This document shows positions 34,189-44,565 of a stretch of DNA of 64,000 bases, piece after piece; position 1 is the first letter of the stretch, and every line of letters starts with the position of its first letter. A program made the position numbers and the translations under genes. The notes under the pieces were generated by a model that saw only the letters and a program-made list of their open reading frames with translations, was not told where the DNA came from and made no database searches. The DNA is from Poecilobothrus nobilitatus (Eukaryota; Arthropoda; Insecta; Diptera; Dolichopodidae): assembly GCA_947095535.1 (NCBI GenBank), contig OX352773.1:129224830-129288829 (forward strand). Direction: 5' to 3'.

Positions 34189-34632
34189 TTTATATTTTTA
34201 TAATTAAGCGAAATAATAAAAATATTGTTTGTTTTGTTTTATACTTGACTTTTATTTATTTATTTATTTTTATATATAACATTATTTTGTTTTACATTAG
34301 ATTTTTATTTATTTATTTATTTTTATATATAACAAAACAATTTCTTTTTATTTATTCAACTTTTTATATAACAAAACAACTTCTGATCGAACCAACGTCC
34401 AGTAGCAGAATCAATGCATTTTTATATTAGAATATTTACATTCTTAATAAGTCACGTTGCAATGCAACGTGCTGAGAAAATTATTATTGAAGTTTGGAAT
34501 GTACAGTTATTTTAAGATAGGATCATGTTACAAGTTACAATAATATGTTGACGCGCGCAAAAGTAAGTTTGCGCGTGTGAAAGAAAATAAAAATATATTC
34601 AAAACATTGTTTTATTACAGGGTGACATAACT
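34189..34632 (-). repeat. Errantivirus 5' LTR
   Basis: Identical by eye to the 3' LTR (constant offset 7923, no indel seen). In element orientation it starts AGTTATGTCACC and ends immediately before the PBS. It should hold promoter and transcription start; a TTATATAAAAAG block and several AATAAA signals are present, but the start site cannot be placed. Confidence 0.95.
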
Positions 34633-34639
34633 ACTAACA
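34633..34639. repeat. Errantivirus target-site duplication, right
   Basis: ACTAACA, matching 26,259-26,265. Removing one copy restores continuity of the Jockey endonuclease reading. Confidence 0.8.
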
Positions 34640-35460
34640 TCTGCAAAAGGTTAGGAGCTCTACAAACAGACCCGAAAATATAGATGCGACTTTTTCTCAT
34701 CTGGTTCACCAACCTATTGGCCTACAGATCCATCAAAAACACCAGATCTTATCGATTTTTTTGTTATAAAAGGAATGACAAGTGATCAAATAGATGTGCA
34801 AAGTTATGATGATTTATCCAGTCATTTACTCCAGTCATTTTAACGTGTGGTAAAGATCTAAAACAAAAGGAAAATATACGAAGTCTAGCAAACAAAAAAA
34901 CCGGTTGGAATAAATTTAGAAGGAAACTTAAAATAAATCCAAGATCGTTGTTAGAAACAAGAAAACAAATAGACAGAGAAGTCGAATATTTCACATCAGA
35001 AATTCAAACGGCAGCAGAGGAGAGTACACCGTCAGTGCGTGCGAGCATGCAATACAGAACCAGCTATCCAAGAGAAATAATTAAACTTATCCAGCAAAAA
35101 AGAAGGGCTAGAAGGAAATGGTAAATAACAAGGTTGCCGGGTGATAAAGCCCATCTAAATCGGCTGAGCAAAAGACTAAAAAACAAATTAATAAGTTCAA
35201 AAATGAGTCTATTAATATTTTTCGTAGTAAATTAACAGCTACTGAGAGCACAGACTACTCATTATGGAAAGCTGCAAATCGGCTGAGAAGACCAAAGATT
35301 CAAAACCCACCGTTGAAAACCGAAGATGGGAAATAGATTGGAAATCTAAAGACAAAGTCAGAATCTTTTCCGAACACCTGTCTTCAAATCATTTCCGCAA
35401 AGTGTAGCTGATGGAAATACAGATCTCATAGCAAAAATTGATGTAGAGGAAATACCGTAT
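34640..35460 (+). pseudogene. Jockey ORF2 endonuclease end and linker
   Basis: Reading includes SGSPTYWPTDPSKTPDLIDF, the conserved WP-DPxKxPDxIDF segment of Jockey endonucleases, then CGKDLKQKENIRSLANKK and a basic linker with IIKLIQQKRRARRKW. Stops and shifts occur near 34,655, 34,838, 35,124 and 35,215-35,400. The endonuclease product is dead. Confidence 0.8.
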
Positions 35461-36290
35461 GTCACCTTGAAAGAACTGAAGGATGTTTGTATAAATAACC
35501 TCAGTAACAAGAAAAGCCCAGGTTATGATGGTATTTCCGGGAAAATTATAAAAGAACTGCCAGATGCAGGTTTTCTAAAACTACATCATATTATTAGCGC
35601 TTGCTTCAAATTAAAGTATGTACCTCGTATTTGGAAAATAGCCGAAGTAATTGTTATACCTAAGCAAGGCAAACCTCTAACAGAAGTCACATCTTATCGC
35701 CCAATATCTTTACTGCCAATAATGTCAAAGATTTTTGAGAAAATATTGCTGAAAAGGCTTAATGTAATTATTAAGCAAAGAAATCTAGTTCCATCAATTT
35801 GGATTCAGAAATAACCATTCAACACTAGATCAGGTCCATCGCATAACAGATATAATAGAAAAAACATTTGAGGAAAAAAGTCTGCTCTGCTGTCTTCTTG
35901 GATGTGGCCCAGGCATTCGATAAGGTATGGCACGAAGGTCTCAAGTTTAAACTTCACAGAGACCTACCTAGACAATATTTTGAAGTGCTTGACTCATACC
36001 TAAGCAATAGATACTTCAGAGTTCGCTATGGAACTGAATACTCAGACTTAAAAGCGATAACGGCAGCTGTTCCACAGGGAAGTGTTTTCGGGCCTGTATT
36101 ATATCTATTGTTCACAAGAGATATCCGTCAAGATGTTACTACAGCGACATTTGCAGATGATACTGCGATTTTCGCCGTCGGAAATTGACGCCAAAAATAA
36201 ATTGCAAATGTAATAAGTAAAATAACAACTTGGACGTAAAAATGGCGAATCAAGTTAAACGAAACTAAATCAACTTTTGAAGATCTCCAC
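35461..36290 (+). pseudogene. Jockey ORF2 reverse transcriptase, 3'-truncated
   Basis: Readings at 35,467-35,814 and 35,868-36,188 give LSNKKSPGYDGISGKII, SYRPISLLPIMSKIFEK, VFLDVAQAFDKVWHEGL (motif A), VPQGSVFGPVLYLLFTRD (motif B) and FADDTAIFA (motif C), with a frameshift near 35,805. Catalytic residues are kept. After a stop at 36,188 a reading ITTWT then KWRIKLNETKS can still be followed to about 36,290. The thumb and end domains are missing. Confidence 0.88.
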
Positions 36291-36300
36291 CGACCTATGA

Positions 36301-36477
36301 AAAAAAAAACAAAATTCTGCTCTTAACTCATTTTCTTCGAACTGATTTTTTTTCTCTAAAAACTGATTTTATTTTGTTAACATACATACACATACATACA
36401 TATCTATCTATGTATCACAAACAAATGTTCTTATAATTTTAAAATGTAATTTTATAGATTTCATATTCTCATTCATA
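36301..36477. other. AT-rich spacer with CATACATACA runs
   Basis: Short low-complexity stretch between the truncated Jockey LINE and the inverted relative of the tandem unit; nothing else seen. Confidence 0.6.
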
Positions 36478-36830
36478 AACTACATAAACTATCAAGACAG
36501 GAACTGAAGAGAACGAAAGCTCAATTTACCCCACTATTTACATTGGCTCTTATAGGAAAAGTAAAAGCTAAATAGTGGGGTAACTTTAAATCTTTACTAA
36601 CTTCTAAAATAGACATTTTTTTGAAAAAGCCCATTTTTAAGCCCATTTCTAAGCAAACCTTAAAATTCATAATTTTTTACACTATCTGAATAGAAAAAAA
36701 AATTGAATTTATAATTTTTTTATTTATAAAAACGTTGATAAAAAAAAGTCTACCCGAATTTTAATTTAGTACAATAATAGCACAATAAAAGTGAGCGAAT
36801 TAAATTAAACAGTATAACACAATATAAGAT
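36478..36830 (-). repeat. Inverted relative of part of the 5.66-kb unit, without the TIR element
   Basis: On the minus strand this follows the unit from about 44,390 to 44,565 and then 45,539 to 45,715: TTTGATAGTTTATC equivalents, the TTACCCCACTATTTA block, TGTAAAAAATT, and GGTAGACTTTTTTT next to AACGTTTTTATAAATAAA. At 36,682-36,688 the single sequence CTATCTG (CAGATAG on the minus strand) stands where the unit has the 966-968 bp TIR element between two CAGATAG copies. It also has a near-perfect inverted pair, TTACCCCACTATTTA and TAAATAGTGGGGTAA, about 25 bp apart. Confidence 0.8.
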
Positions 36831-37060
36831 TCATTTTTAAACGGCTGGGTAAATAAAAAAATATATATAATACTATACTCTTATAACATATTATCTTATA
36901 ATTTATAATCTAATATTTCATACCTAAAAATAGAAAATAATAATTAATAACAAAAATAATATAAATAAATACCTATAATCATGTTCCAGAAATAATCTAT
37001 ATCTAATAAATAATACTTAATACAAAAAATACCTATTCCATCATGTGCACTTGTCAAACT
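36831..37060. other. AT-rich spacer
   Basis: Sequence upstream of the RTE-type LINE; nothing recognised. The LINE 5' end may lie inside it. Confidence 0.5.
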
Positions 37061-37246
37061 GACATCAATGACATATGACATGACTAGCATAACCCAACAA
37101 ACATCTGTACGTCAAGAGATAGGGATATGTAATCGCACCAAGACATCTTGCGGAAATATTTGGCGTCGTCTTTCTACAAGACGTGAGATTATGGAAATCA
37201 TGTGGATAGCTATAGCAGACCAGTCATCTTGCTTAGCGAACAAAAT

Positions 37247-38347
37247 ATGACTCAAGAAACTGAAACAGAGCCTCGGATATTACAAAATGAAAATACGGTA
37301 ACGACCATTGGCACGAAAACAAGGACAAGAATTGGAAATTGGAATGTACGCACTCTGAAAGAAACATCAAGGTTAGCCCAAGTAGAAAGAGAAAGACAGA
37401 AATACAAAGTTAAAATTCTGGGGTTGAGTGAGATAAGATGGCCTGGCACAGGAGAAATAACTACATCTGAAGGAAGTAAGATGATATACAGTGGAACAGA
37501 GAGCAGAAGTGAAAGTGGTGTAGGAATAATAATAGATAAAACATTGAAAAATAGCCTAATAAGCTGGACCCCGGCCTCCGACAGAATTATACAAGCAAGA
37601 TTCCACTCTGCAATACGAAAAATTTGTATAATTCAATGTTATGCTCCCACAGAAGCGGCATCCGAAGAGATGAAAGACGAGTTCTACTCCCAGCTCTCCG
37701 CAATCTTAGAAAGAATTCCCAGAACCGACATCATACTAATAATGGGAGACTTTAATGCAAAAGCTGGTTCAAACCCGGATAGCGATTACAAGAGGATCAT
37801 GGGACATCATGGAATTGGTAGTATAAATAACAACGGTGAACGACTAGTAGGACTCTGTCTGGAACACAACCTGGCAATCGGTGGAACACTCTTCCCACAC
37901 AAAAACATTCACAAATATACATGGGAATCTCCAGATGGCCGTACTAAAAACCAGATAGATCATATATGCATCAGCACAAAATGGAAATCATGCCTACTAG
38001 ATGTAAGAACGTGGAGAGGAGCAGATGTTCATAGTGATCATACGCTGCTAACAGGAGACATAAGAATAAGACTCAAAGCCACTCAGAATAACACAATCAA
38101 AAGAAAGCACCAAATCAATACTGTAAAACTAAAATGCAATAATACAAAAAGAGAATTTGTAACAAAGCTGCAGAATCAGCAAATGAATACAGACAATTTA
38201 CAGTCAATCTTACATCAAGTTGGTGAAGAAGTCTTAGGTAAAACAATACCTAATAAGAAAGAGTGGATATCCGATGAAACCTGGACCCTAATTCAGCAAA
38301 GAAGGAAACTTAGAGAAAAACTATTACTAACCCACCCAATCGGATGA
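37247..38347 (+). pseudogene. RTE-type endonuclease (ORF2 N-terminal part)
   Basis: The frame is open from a GTG at 37,202; the first ATG in frame is at 37,247. It encodes an apurinic-type endonuclease with the motifs in order: IGNWNVRTLKETSRLAQV, LGLSEIRWPGTGE, IQCYAPTE, IMGDFNAKAG, YTWESPDGRTKNQIDHI and SDHTLL, all with their key residues (N, E, D/N, H). Such proteins in other animals are often mis-annotated as craniofacial development protein 2-like. After the domain a basic linker reaches 38,347, where a one-base-type shift separates it from the continuing frame QSDEVKNQYNLKAKE. Confidence 0.9.
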
Positions 38348-39716
38348 AGTCAAAAACCAATATAACCTGAAAGCGAAAGAAGTAAAGAAAAGTGCCAGAA
38401 GAGACAAAAAGAAACTCTTCAACAATATTGCAGCTGATGCACAAAGAGCAGCAAACCAAAATAATATGCGCTCCCTCTACAACAAAGTAAGAATTCTTAC
38501 AAAACAGAACTTAATGAAAAATCGTCCAATTAGAAATAAGAATGGACAAATGCTCACTTCAACCCAAGAGCAAATCCAAAGATGGAAAGAACATTTCGAA
38601 GAAACATACAACGAAGATAGTGGAGATAGTAATGAAAGCAATGAAGAAGAAAGTTCCCCTACTGCAGACACAAGAAGCCGAATTACTGTAAATGCCCCAT
38701 CAAACAGAGAAATTATAGCTGCACTTTCAAGGCTGAAAAGCAACAAAGCGCCGGGTATAAATAGAATACCTTCAGAACTTCTCCAAGCAAACACAGGATA
38801 TATAGCAGAAGTTCTTCAGCCTATCTTGGAAGAAATTTGGAACAATGAAGCCATACCGGAAAGCTGCAAAACAGGAATCATAATAAAACTTTCAAAAAAG
38901 GGAAATCTCCAAGAATGCAAAAATTGGCGTGGTATTACAGTCCTAAACACACTAAATAAATTACTGGCTCTCATAATACACTCCAGAATTGAAGCACGAA
39001 TAAAGGACACCCTTCGTGAGCAACAAGCAGGTTTTAGAAAGCAGCGCAGCTGTACAGATCACTCAAATACTCTGCGTCTGATAATCGAACAATCAGCAGA
39101 ATGGAAATCACCACTCTACATAACATTCGTGGACTTTGAAAGAGCATTCGATAAAATAAAACACAGGGCCATCTGGAAGGCTCTCAGAAGAAGGAATATA
39201 CCACCTAAAATCAGAAATATCATCCAAAATATGTACACCAACGCCGAGTCCAGGGTTCTCCACAATGGAAACCTTAGCGATCCGATAAGCCTCAAGGCTG
39301 GAGTCAAACAAGGATGTCCACTTTCCCCAATCCTGTTCAACATCGTTCTCGACGACGTATTGGAAGAATCACTAATACACCAAACAGGAATCAATTGCAC
39401 CCTTACATCTCGCCTAGAGGACCTCGAATATGCTGATGATATTGCTCTACTTGCACATACACACAGGAATATGCAACAAAAACTAGATTCCCTAAACACA
39501 AAAGGACATAAAGTAGGACTCAATATAAATATTGCAAAAACAAAGTCCCTAAGATTGAATGCAAACAATTTCAATCCATTAGCAATAAACAACACATACA
39601 TAGAGGATGTGACAAGTTTCAACTACCTTGGCAGTATTCTTACCGCAAACGGAGGAGCAGAAGAAGACATTGAGAATCGAATAAAATTAGCAAAGATGGC
39701 ATTCGGGAGACTTTAG
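38348..39716 (+). pseudogene. RTE-type reverse transcriptase
   Basis: Continues from the linker (KKSARRDKKKLFNNIAADAQ, then an ATG at 38,466) through the full polymerase: LSRLKSNKAPGINRIPSELL, KNWRGITVLNTLNKLL, REQQAGFRKQRSCTDH, FVDFERAFDKIKH (motif A), GVKQGCPLSPILFNIVLDD (motif B), EYADDIALLAHT (motif C) and FNYLGSILTANGG. All catalytic Asp residues are present. A TAG at 39,714 ends the frame in the thumb, with the same frame continuing beyond it, so this is a point nonsense change. It would carry out target-primed reverse transcription if intact. Confidence 0.92.
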
Positions 39717-40201
39717 CCAATCTTGAGATTACCACAGTTAACCAAAGGCACGAAAATAAGGATATATGAAGCCTGTGTGAAATCGATTCTACTCTACGGC
39801 AGTGAAACCTGGTTAATCAAAAACTCTTCAACAAATAAATTGCAAGTATTTGAAAATAAATGCCTCCGAACAATTCAAAATATAAGATGGCCTAGAAGAA
39901 TATCAAATGAGGACCTACTAACTATCTCTAGACAAGAAACCACACTCTGCCAAATCAAGAAAAAGAAATGGAGATGATGTGTGCCTCACTTCGGAAAGCA
40001 CCAGAGAACATTGCACGCCAGGTGCTCGACTGGAATCCACAGGAAAAAAGAAGTGTGGGTAGACCTAAAATAACATGGAGAAGGTCTGTAGCTAAGGAAA
40101 TTGATAATAGCGGTAAAACATGGGCAGAAATCAAACATTTGGCCCACAATCGAGTGCGATATAGAAGCTTTGTGGAAGCCCTATGCTCCCCCAGGGAGTA
40201 A
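39717..40201 (+). pseudogene. RTE-type ORF2 C-terminal domain
   Basis: In the same frame after the TAG: KGTKIRIYEACVKSILLYGS, ETWLIKNSSTNKLQVFENKC and LRTIQNIRWPRRISNEDLL, up to a TGA at 39,975-39,977. A frameshift then moves the reading to LRKAPENIARQVLDWNPQ, SVGRPKITWRRSV and FVEALCS, the C-terminal motif typical of RTE elements, ending at 40,201. Confidence 0.88.
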
Positions 40202-40346
40202 AACAGGTTAAAAAAAAAAAAATTTTTTAAAACAAAAACATTCGGCACGAAGGGGTTAAAAAACTTACCATATCTTTAGAAAAAAAAATTAAATTAAGAA
40301 GAAACAACTACATACAAAACAAAAAAATTATTTTAATGCACGATAT

Positions 40347-40461
40347 TTATAACAATGCCTTTACAGCTTACAAGCCGGAACATTCAACGAAAACGTTATT
40401 TCTGTATAAAATAAATTGAGTGTTCCGATCCGGCTTGTAAGATATTTAGTCATTGTTTATA
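40347..40461. repeat. Small hairpin element
   Basis: CTTACAAGCCGGA at 40,367 is mirrored by TCCGGCTTGTAAG ending at 40,441, and the outer flanks TTTATAACAATG and CATTGTTTATAAA extend the inverted pairing. It is MITE-like in form, but no family is recognised. Confidence 0.75.
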
Positions 40462-40489
40462 AAATATTTTAAAATTTTATATGAATATT

Positions 40490-40640
40490 TTTTTGTAACT
40501 GATGTAACTTTTTTTTGTAACTGATGTACGGATTTAGATATGTATAGATATTCCTCTCTTAACACTTTTAAATTTTATTTTTAGAATATAAAATATAGAA
40601 TACAGATATTCCTCTCTTAACACTTTTAGAAATTATTAAA
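40490..40640. repeat. Short direct repeats
   Basis: TTTTTTTGTAACTGATGTA occurs twice near 40,490-40,528, and GATATTCCTCTCTTAACACT occurs twice (near 40,547 and 40,607). Non-coding. Confidence 0.8.
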
Positions 40641-40644
40641 AAAA

Positions 40645-40814
40645 ATTTGAGGATTTTTTTCGATATAGGTATTACACGGGCAATTACTTGTGACCAACCT
40701 TTAGCTAAAGTTTTTTCGTTGCTAGAAATAATACCTGATAAACCATTTTTTAATTATAATAAAAAAAATTTTTGCATATTTGATTTTCCCCATCTAATTA
40801 AATCCTTTAAATAA
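40645..40814 (+). pseudogene. P-element-type transposase fragment
   Basis: A short frame from about 40,668 to the TAA at 40,812 reads ITCDQPLAKVFSLLEI, then DKPFFNYNKKNFCIFDFPH and LIKSF. This follows the P-element/THAP9 transposase pattern around a catalytic Asp: V-T-C-D-Q-x(n)-P-Y/F-F-x(n)-F-D-x-PHL-x-KS. Everything before and after is missing or unrecognisable, so it is a relic of a P-superfamily DNA transposon. It lies between the RTE LINE and the next LINE remnant. Confidence 0.75.
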
Positions 40815-40939
40815 ACTAAAGGAAAACAATACAGGGTTATTTTGGATTACTCAAATATTAGTAGAGATCAGATCTGGCTAAATGTTGATTTCTATAATGA
40901 TTTTGATGATGTCACGGATAAAATAGTGATATCTTAGCA

Positions 40940-42290
40940 GTAATGAAAATTAGAGATTAATTTTACAAATATAAAAAGAAATATCCAGCTGATGAGCATA
41001 AAAGAAATTATATACTCTATATAAATAAATAAATAAATAATAATATATAATATAATGGGATAAAGTAAAAAAATTAACAATGGAGGCTAAGAAAAAATTA
41101 TATCTGATATGATAGCTCAGGATACTAATGACTCTAGAAAACTATGGAATATATATAAAAGCATTATATTCAACACAGGGTTTTATGAGTCTAAAACCAA
41201 AATTAATTCTCTATGACATAACAATATAGTAATTGAAAGTGAGAATGAAATTTCTGAATGCTTTAATAGCTTTTTCATTAATGTAACAAAAAACATTGAA
41301 ATTGCGGAAGACAACATTGATCAAAACTATTTAAATCAATTTAGACGAAATATATATTCTAATTTTCAACTAAATCCTACTAATACAGAGGAAGTTAATT
41401 CAGTTATAAAATTCTTAAATTTAAAGGCAGCTACGGGTTATTATAATATTTCTGCTAAATTTTTAAAAAAGTTTTCTGATCACTTTATTCCAGTATTAGT
41501 AAAATTTATTTACAAGTCTTTTCAAACTCATAATTTCACAATAAACCTTAAAACTGCTATAGTAAAGTATCTGTTCTTCATGAGTAATAATAGAATTCTG
41601 AATGATGAACAATATGGATTTGGGAAGAATTCAAATACTGCAACTGCGTTTTTAAGTTTGGCCGACTTCATCTCAAAAAATATTGACAATAAAAAATACG
41701 TTTGCTGTGTGTTTATAGATCTGCAAAAGGCATGTGATTGCGTGGATCATGAAATTTTATTATTTAAATTATCTAATTCAAATTTTGATTATCAACTCTT
41801 TAAATGATTATCAATTCTTTAAAACCTATTTGCAAGATAGAAAACAAAAGCTACGCACAAACAAAGTATATAGTTCTGCAAAGTGATATATAAAGGAGTT
41901 CCACAGGGTTCCATATTAGGACCGGACCTTTTCAAGATCTATATAGATGATATATCTCGTTTAAATTTAAAAGAAGTGATTCAATTATAGGCAGATGATG
42001 CAACGCTCAAATATGCTGACATTAGTGAAGAAAATATTATTTTGTCAATTCAAAATGATCTTGAAATCATTGAAGAATGGTTTCAAACAACAGTTGAAAA
42101 CTTAATATTAAAAAAGCCAAGATAATTTTTTTTTTGAAAATAAAAGTTAGATAATCTTAACAGTTTACCTTATAGAAATGAAAGTATTGAAATTGTTAAA
42201 AGCTTCAATTATCTGGGTTTACTAATTGATAGCAAATTAAATTGGAGCAATCACATTGACTATACATGTGATACTGCAGTTAAATGCAAC
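40940..42290 (+). mobile_element. CR1-like LINE remnant, seed of the tandem array
   Basis: Readings across several frames give DTNDSRKLWNIYKSI, NEISECFNSFFINVTKNIE, VNSVIKFLNLKAATGYYNIS, LNDEQYGFGKNSNTATAFL, VFIDLQKACDCVDHEILLF (motif A), KGVPQGSILGPDLFKIYIDD (motif B) and, after a stop in place of Tyr, ADDATLKYAD (motif C), then YLGLLIDSKLNWSNHIDYT. Part between the fingers motifs is deleted near 41,560. No endonuclease or 3' end remains. The part from 41,806 on belongs to the first tandem unit and recurs in all others. Confidence 0.85.
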
Positions 42291-42299
42291 TAATATTTG

Positions 42300-43200
42300 T
42301 GATTTTTATGTGTTTTTATTGTGTATACTTACGTGTCTTTTATTTAAGCGAGTTCGACTGTACATAAAGTGCTCACGTAGAACAAAAAATGTTTGTCAAT
42401 TTTGTTGATTTGAAATCACCCCAAGGTTGTATTTGGAATTCAACCTAATATGTTGAATCATCACCCCAATATGTTGCATTTCCTAAAAAGATGACCGTAT
42501 TTTTGGTATACCTAGTAAAATCAAACTGAGCTTAAGTATTTATTTATTTTATTTTTATTGTTCTTTTTTTTTTTGTTTCTATGACAATTGATGTATGTAC
42601 AAACTTTTTCTATTTTCTACAACCAAACATGACTCATAAGCCAAAGTATATATATATAGTATATGCATTTAGCTTTATATATTTTTTTTCTAATTTCTAT
42701 TTACTACAACGAAACAAAAACCAAAGTATATTATATAGTATATATACATTTAGCTATAAATATTTTTTTTCATTAAGTGGAAATTTTATATTTTTATTAA
42801 AATAAAAAAATATTAACGTTACACTTTTATAGGTTACTTATTTGTTTATACTATGAAGCATATACTTAATATGAGATGATTATTATAATATAGGTTTTGT
42901 AATAGAAAAATCGTATCAAAAAATGTATGTATTTGTATTCAAAACTTAACGAATGTCATAATACGTAGAAAAAATCGAGGTAGAATCGAGGTTTTTTTTT
43001 ATATATGTAATCATATTTAAAAATTATATCGATACTGTAGATATACATTATAGCTATTGCTATGTATATTTTATTTTTCTATGATAGAACCCTCACAACA
43101 CAACGAGGTAGAAAATTTTCATATAAATTCATGGCGAAGAATTTCATACAAATTTATGGCAACAGGAGAAAAGAAAGGCTCTGAATATTTCGCCAAAAAA
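42300..43200. other. Unit 1: AT-rich part after the LINE fragment
   Basis: Holds the dispersed repeat shared with 25,081-25,185 and otherwise AT-rich DNA. The 74-codon frame at 42,581 is Phe/Tyr-rich and without recognised domains, though present in all four units; I regard it as non-coding. Same content in units 2-4. Confidence 0.6.
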
Positions 43201-43204
43201 AATT

Positions 43205-43410
43205 AAAACATATTTTTTAAAAAGAAGTCGCAAAAGTTATATAAAAAAATGTTTACGAATGTTCATACATCGATTGACATACTAATAAAAAAAAGAGCTA
43301 TATAAATATTAAATAAAATTTTTTAAAAAGAAATCGTCAAGTTATATCAAGAAATATATACAAATGCATATACATCGATTGACATACAAACAAAAAAAAG
43401 AAAGGAAAAC
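43205..43410. repeat. Two-copy internal repeat of about 120 bp
   Basis: TTTTTTAAAAAGAAGTCGC and TTTTTTAAAAAGAAATCGTC begin two blocks, each followed by AAGTTATAT, a CATACATCGATTGACATAC-type segment, and ACAAAAAAAAGA. Repeated in each unit. Confidence 0.75.
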
Positions 43411-44558
43411 TAAAATACAACCAACTTGATTTTACGAAATTAAAAACATTGTCTAACTTATTTCTTTCATTTGAATGTTCTATATATATATAGTTACTTT
43501 ATGGTAAAACTCTATGAAAAGGTATAGTTACAATAATGTCATTTTTAATCTATGCTCATTCTAAATCGACATACCTATACAGGTAAATTTCTTCCCTTCA
43601 TTAGATATCTTCGAAAATTATCTAAGCTTACATATAACGTCAAATACATATTATTCATATACAGAATTACACTGAGGCTTATGATTGAAAACGCGCGGAA
43701 AACTCACAGCTCAAAAAATATTATTCACCTTCACTTTATGTTGATATGATGAAAAACGCGTGATTTAATTTTAATTCGAAATTAAATACCAGTTGTCAAA
43801 AACTATTTTTAGTACATTATAAACATCAAGTTATAAAGTAAGTAAACAAAAATAATTTTTTTATAAAATTTGAAATTTCACCATTGGCTTTTAGAATTAA
43901 AAATAAAAATAAATTTCTTTTTTGATAAAAAGTGCTAATAAAACATTTGTATTTTGTTGATTTTAAGGTAAAAAAAACTTATACTTAATTGAAAAAATTT
44001 TTCAAATTGCAATTGGTTAAAGGAAGTTAAGAAAGGGTTATAAGTAAAATTTCCTATCAATTTATTTTCTTTTATCGTTAGTACCAATTCAGCGTATTAG
44101 TTCTGGTTTGTTATTTTTCTCCTAATTACAAAAGGTGGAATATTAGAAAAGTTAAACTAAAAAACTTAAATTTCTCAAATTTTTCATTTTTTTCAATTCA
44201 GATTTAAAATAAATGAAAAACTTCCATTCTATTCTTCTAATTTTTTTAAAACGCGAAAACATCAACGCGTTTCACTTTTACACAACAAACGTTTTCCACG
44301 CGTTTTCAAACATAAGATACCAAACATACAAATTATATGCGCATACATACAAATACCAAATAAATTTTTTAAATTAGAATGAAAAAACTTCCTTAATTCG
44401 ATCACTTTTTTTGTGCTATTAAATTTATGTGCTATTTAAAATTATGTGCTATTTTTGTGCACTAAATAACAGTTCTCTTCAAAGAGGTTTACGGGTAGAC
44501 TTTTTTTAGCAACGTTTTTATAAATAAAAAAATCATAAATTTAACTTTATTTTCTATC

Positions 44559-44565
44559 CAGATAG
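44559..44565. repeat. TIR element target duplication, left (unit 1)
   Basis: CAGATAG, repeated at 45,532-45,538; single copy in the inverted relative at 36,682-36,688. Confidence 0.85.

Larger units (their letters stand above)
26266..34632 (-). mobile_element. Complete errantivirus (Ty3/gypsy with env), minus strand
   Basis: An 8367-bp element with two identical 444-bp LTRs, flanking target duplication, tRNA-Ser primer site, leader, gag, pol (protease, reverse transcriptase, RNase H, integrase), env and polypurine tract. The order on the minus strand is LTR, PBS, gag, pol, env, PPT, LTR. All three frames are open for their expected length. LTR identity and intact frames show a recent insertion. 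Insect errantiviruses are endogenous retrovirus-like elements, some infectious through Env; whether this copy is active cannot be told from sequence alone. Confidence 0.95.
34640..36300 (+). mobile_element. Jockey-type LINE, part downstream of the errantivirus
   Basis: Continues the ORF2 from 26,265 through the endonuclease end and reverse transcriptase, then stops after motif C near 36,290 without an end domain, 3' UTR or poly-A. The 3' part is therefore deleted or truncated. Downstream sequence is unrelated AT-rich DNA. Confidence 0.85.
37060..40235 (+). mobile_element. RTE-clade LINE, near full length, three lesions
   Basis: One ORF2 region with endonuclease, reverse transcriptase and C-terminal domain, less AT-rich than its surroundings. 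Breaks: frameshift near 38,337, a TAG at 39,714-39,716, and a frameshift near 39,978. The 3' end after the last codon at 40,201 is short and A-rich (AAAAAAAAAAAAA near 40,212). A short frame at 37,068-37,250 overlaps the start of the endonuclease frame in another register and may be a 5' leader frame. No target duplication was found. Confidence 0.85.

Noticed and set aside
38477..39622. Long minus-strand frames of 64-168 codons
   Set aside because: Antisense to the RTE reverse transcriptase, which has all family motifs on the plus strand.
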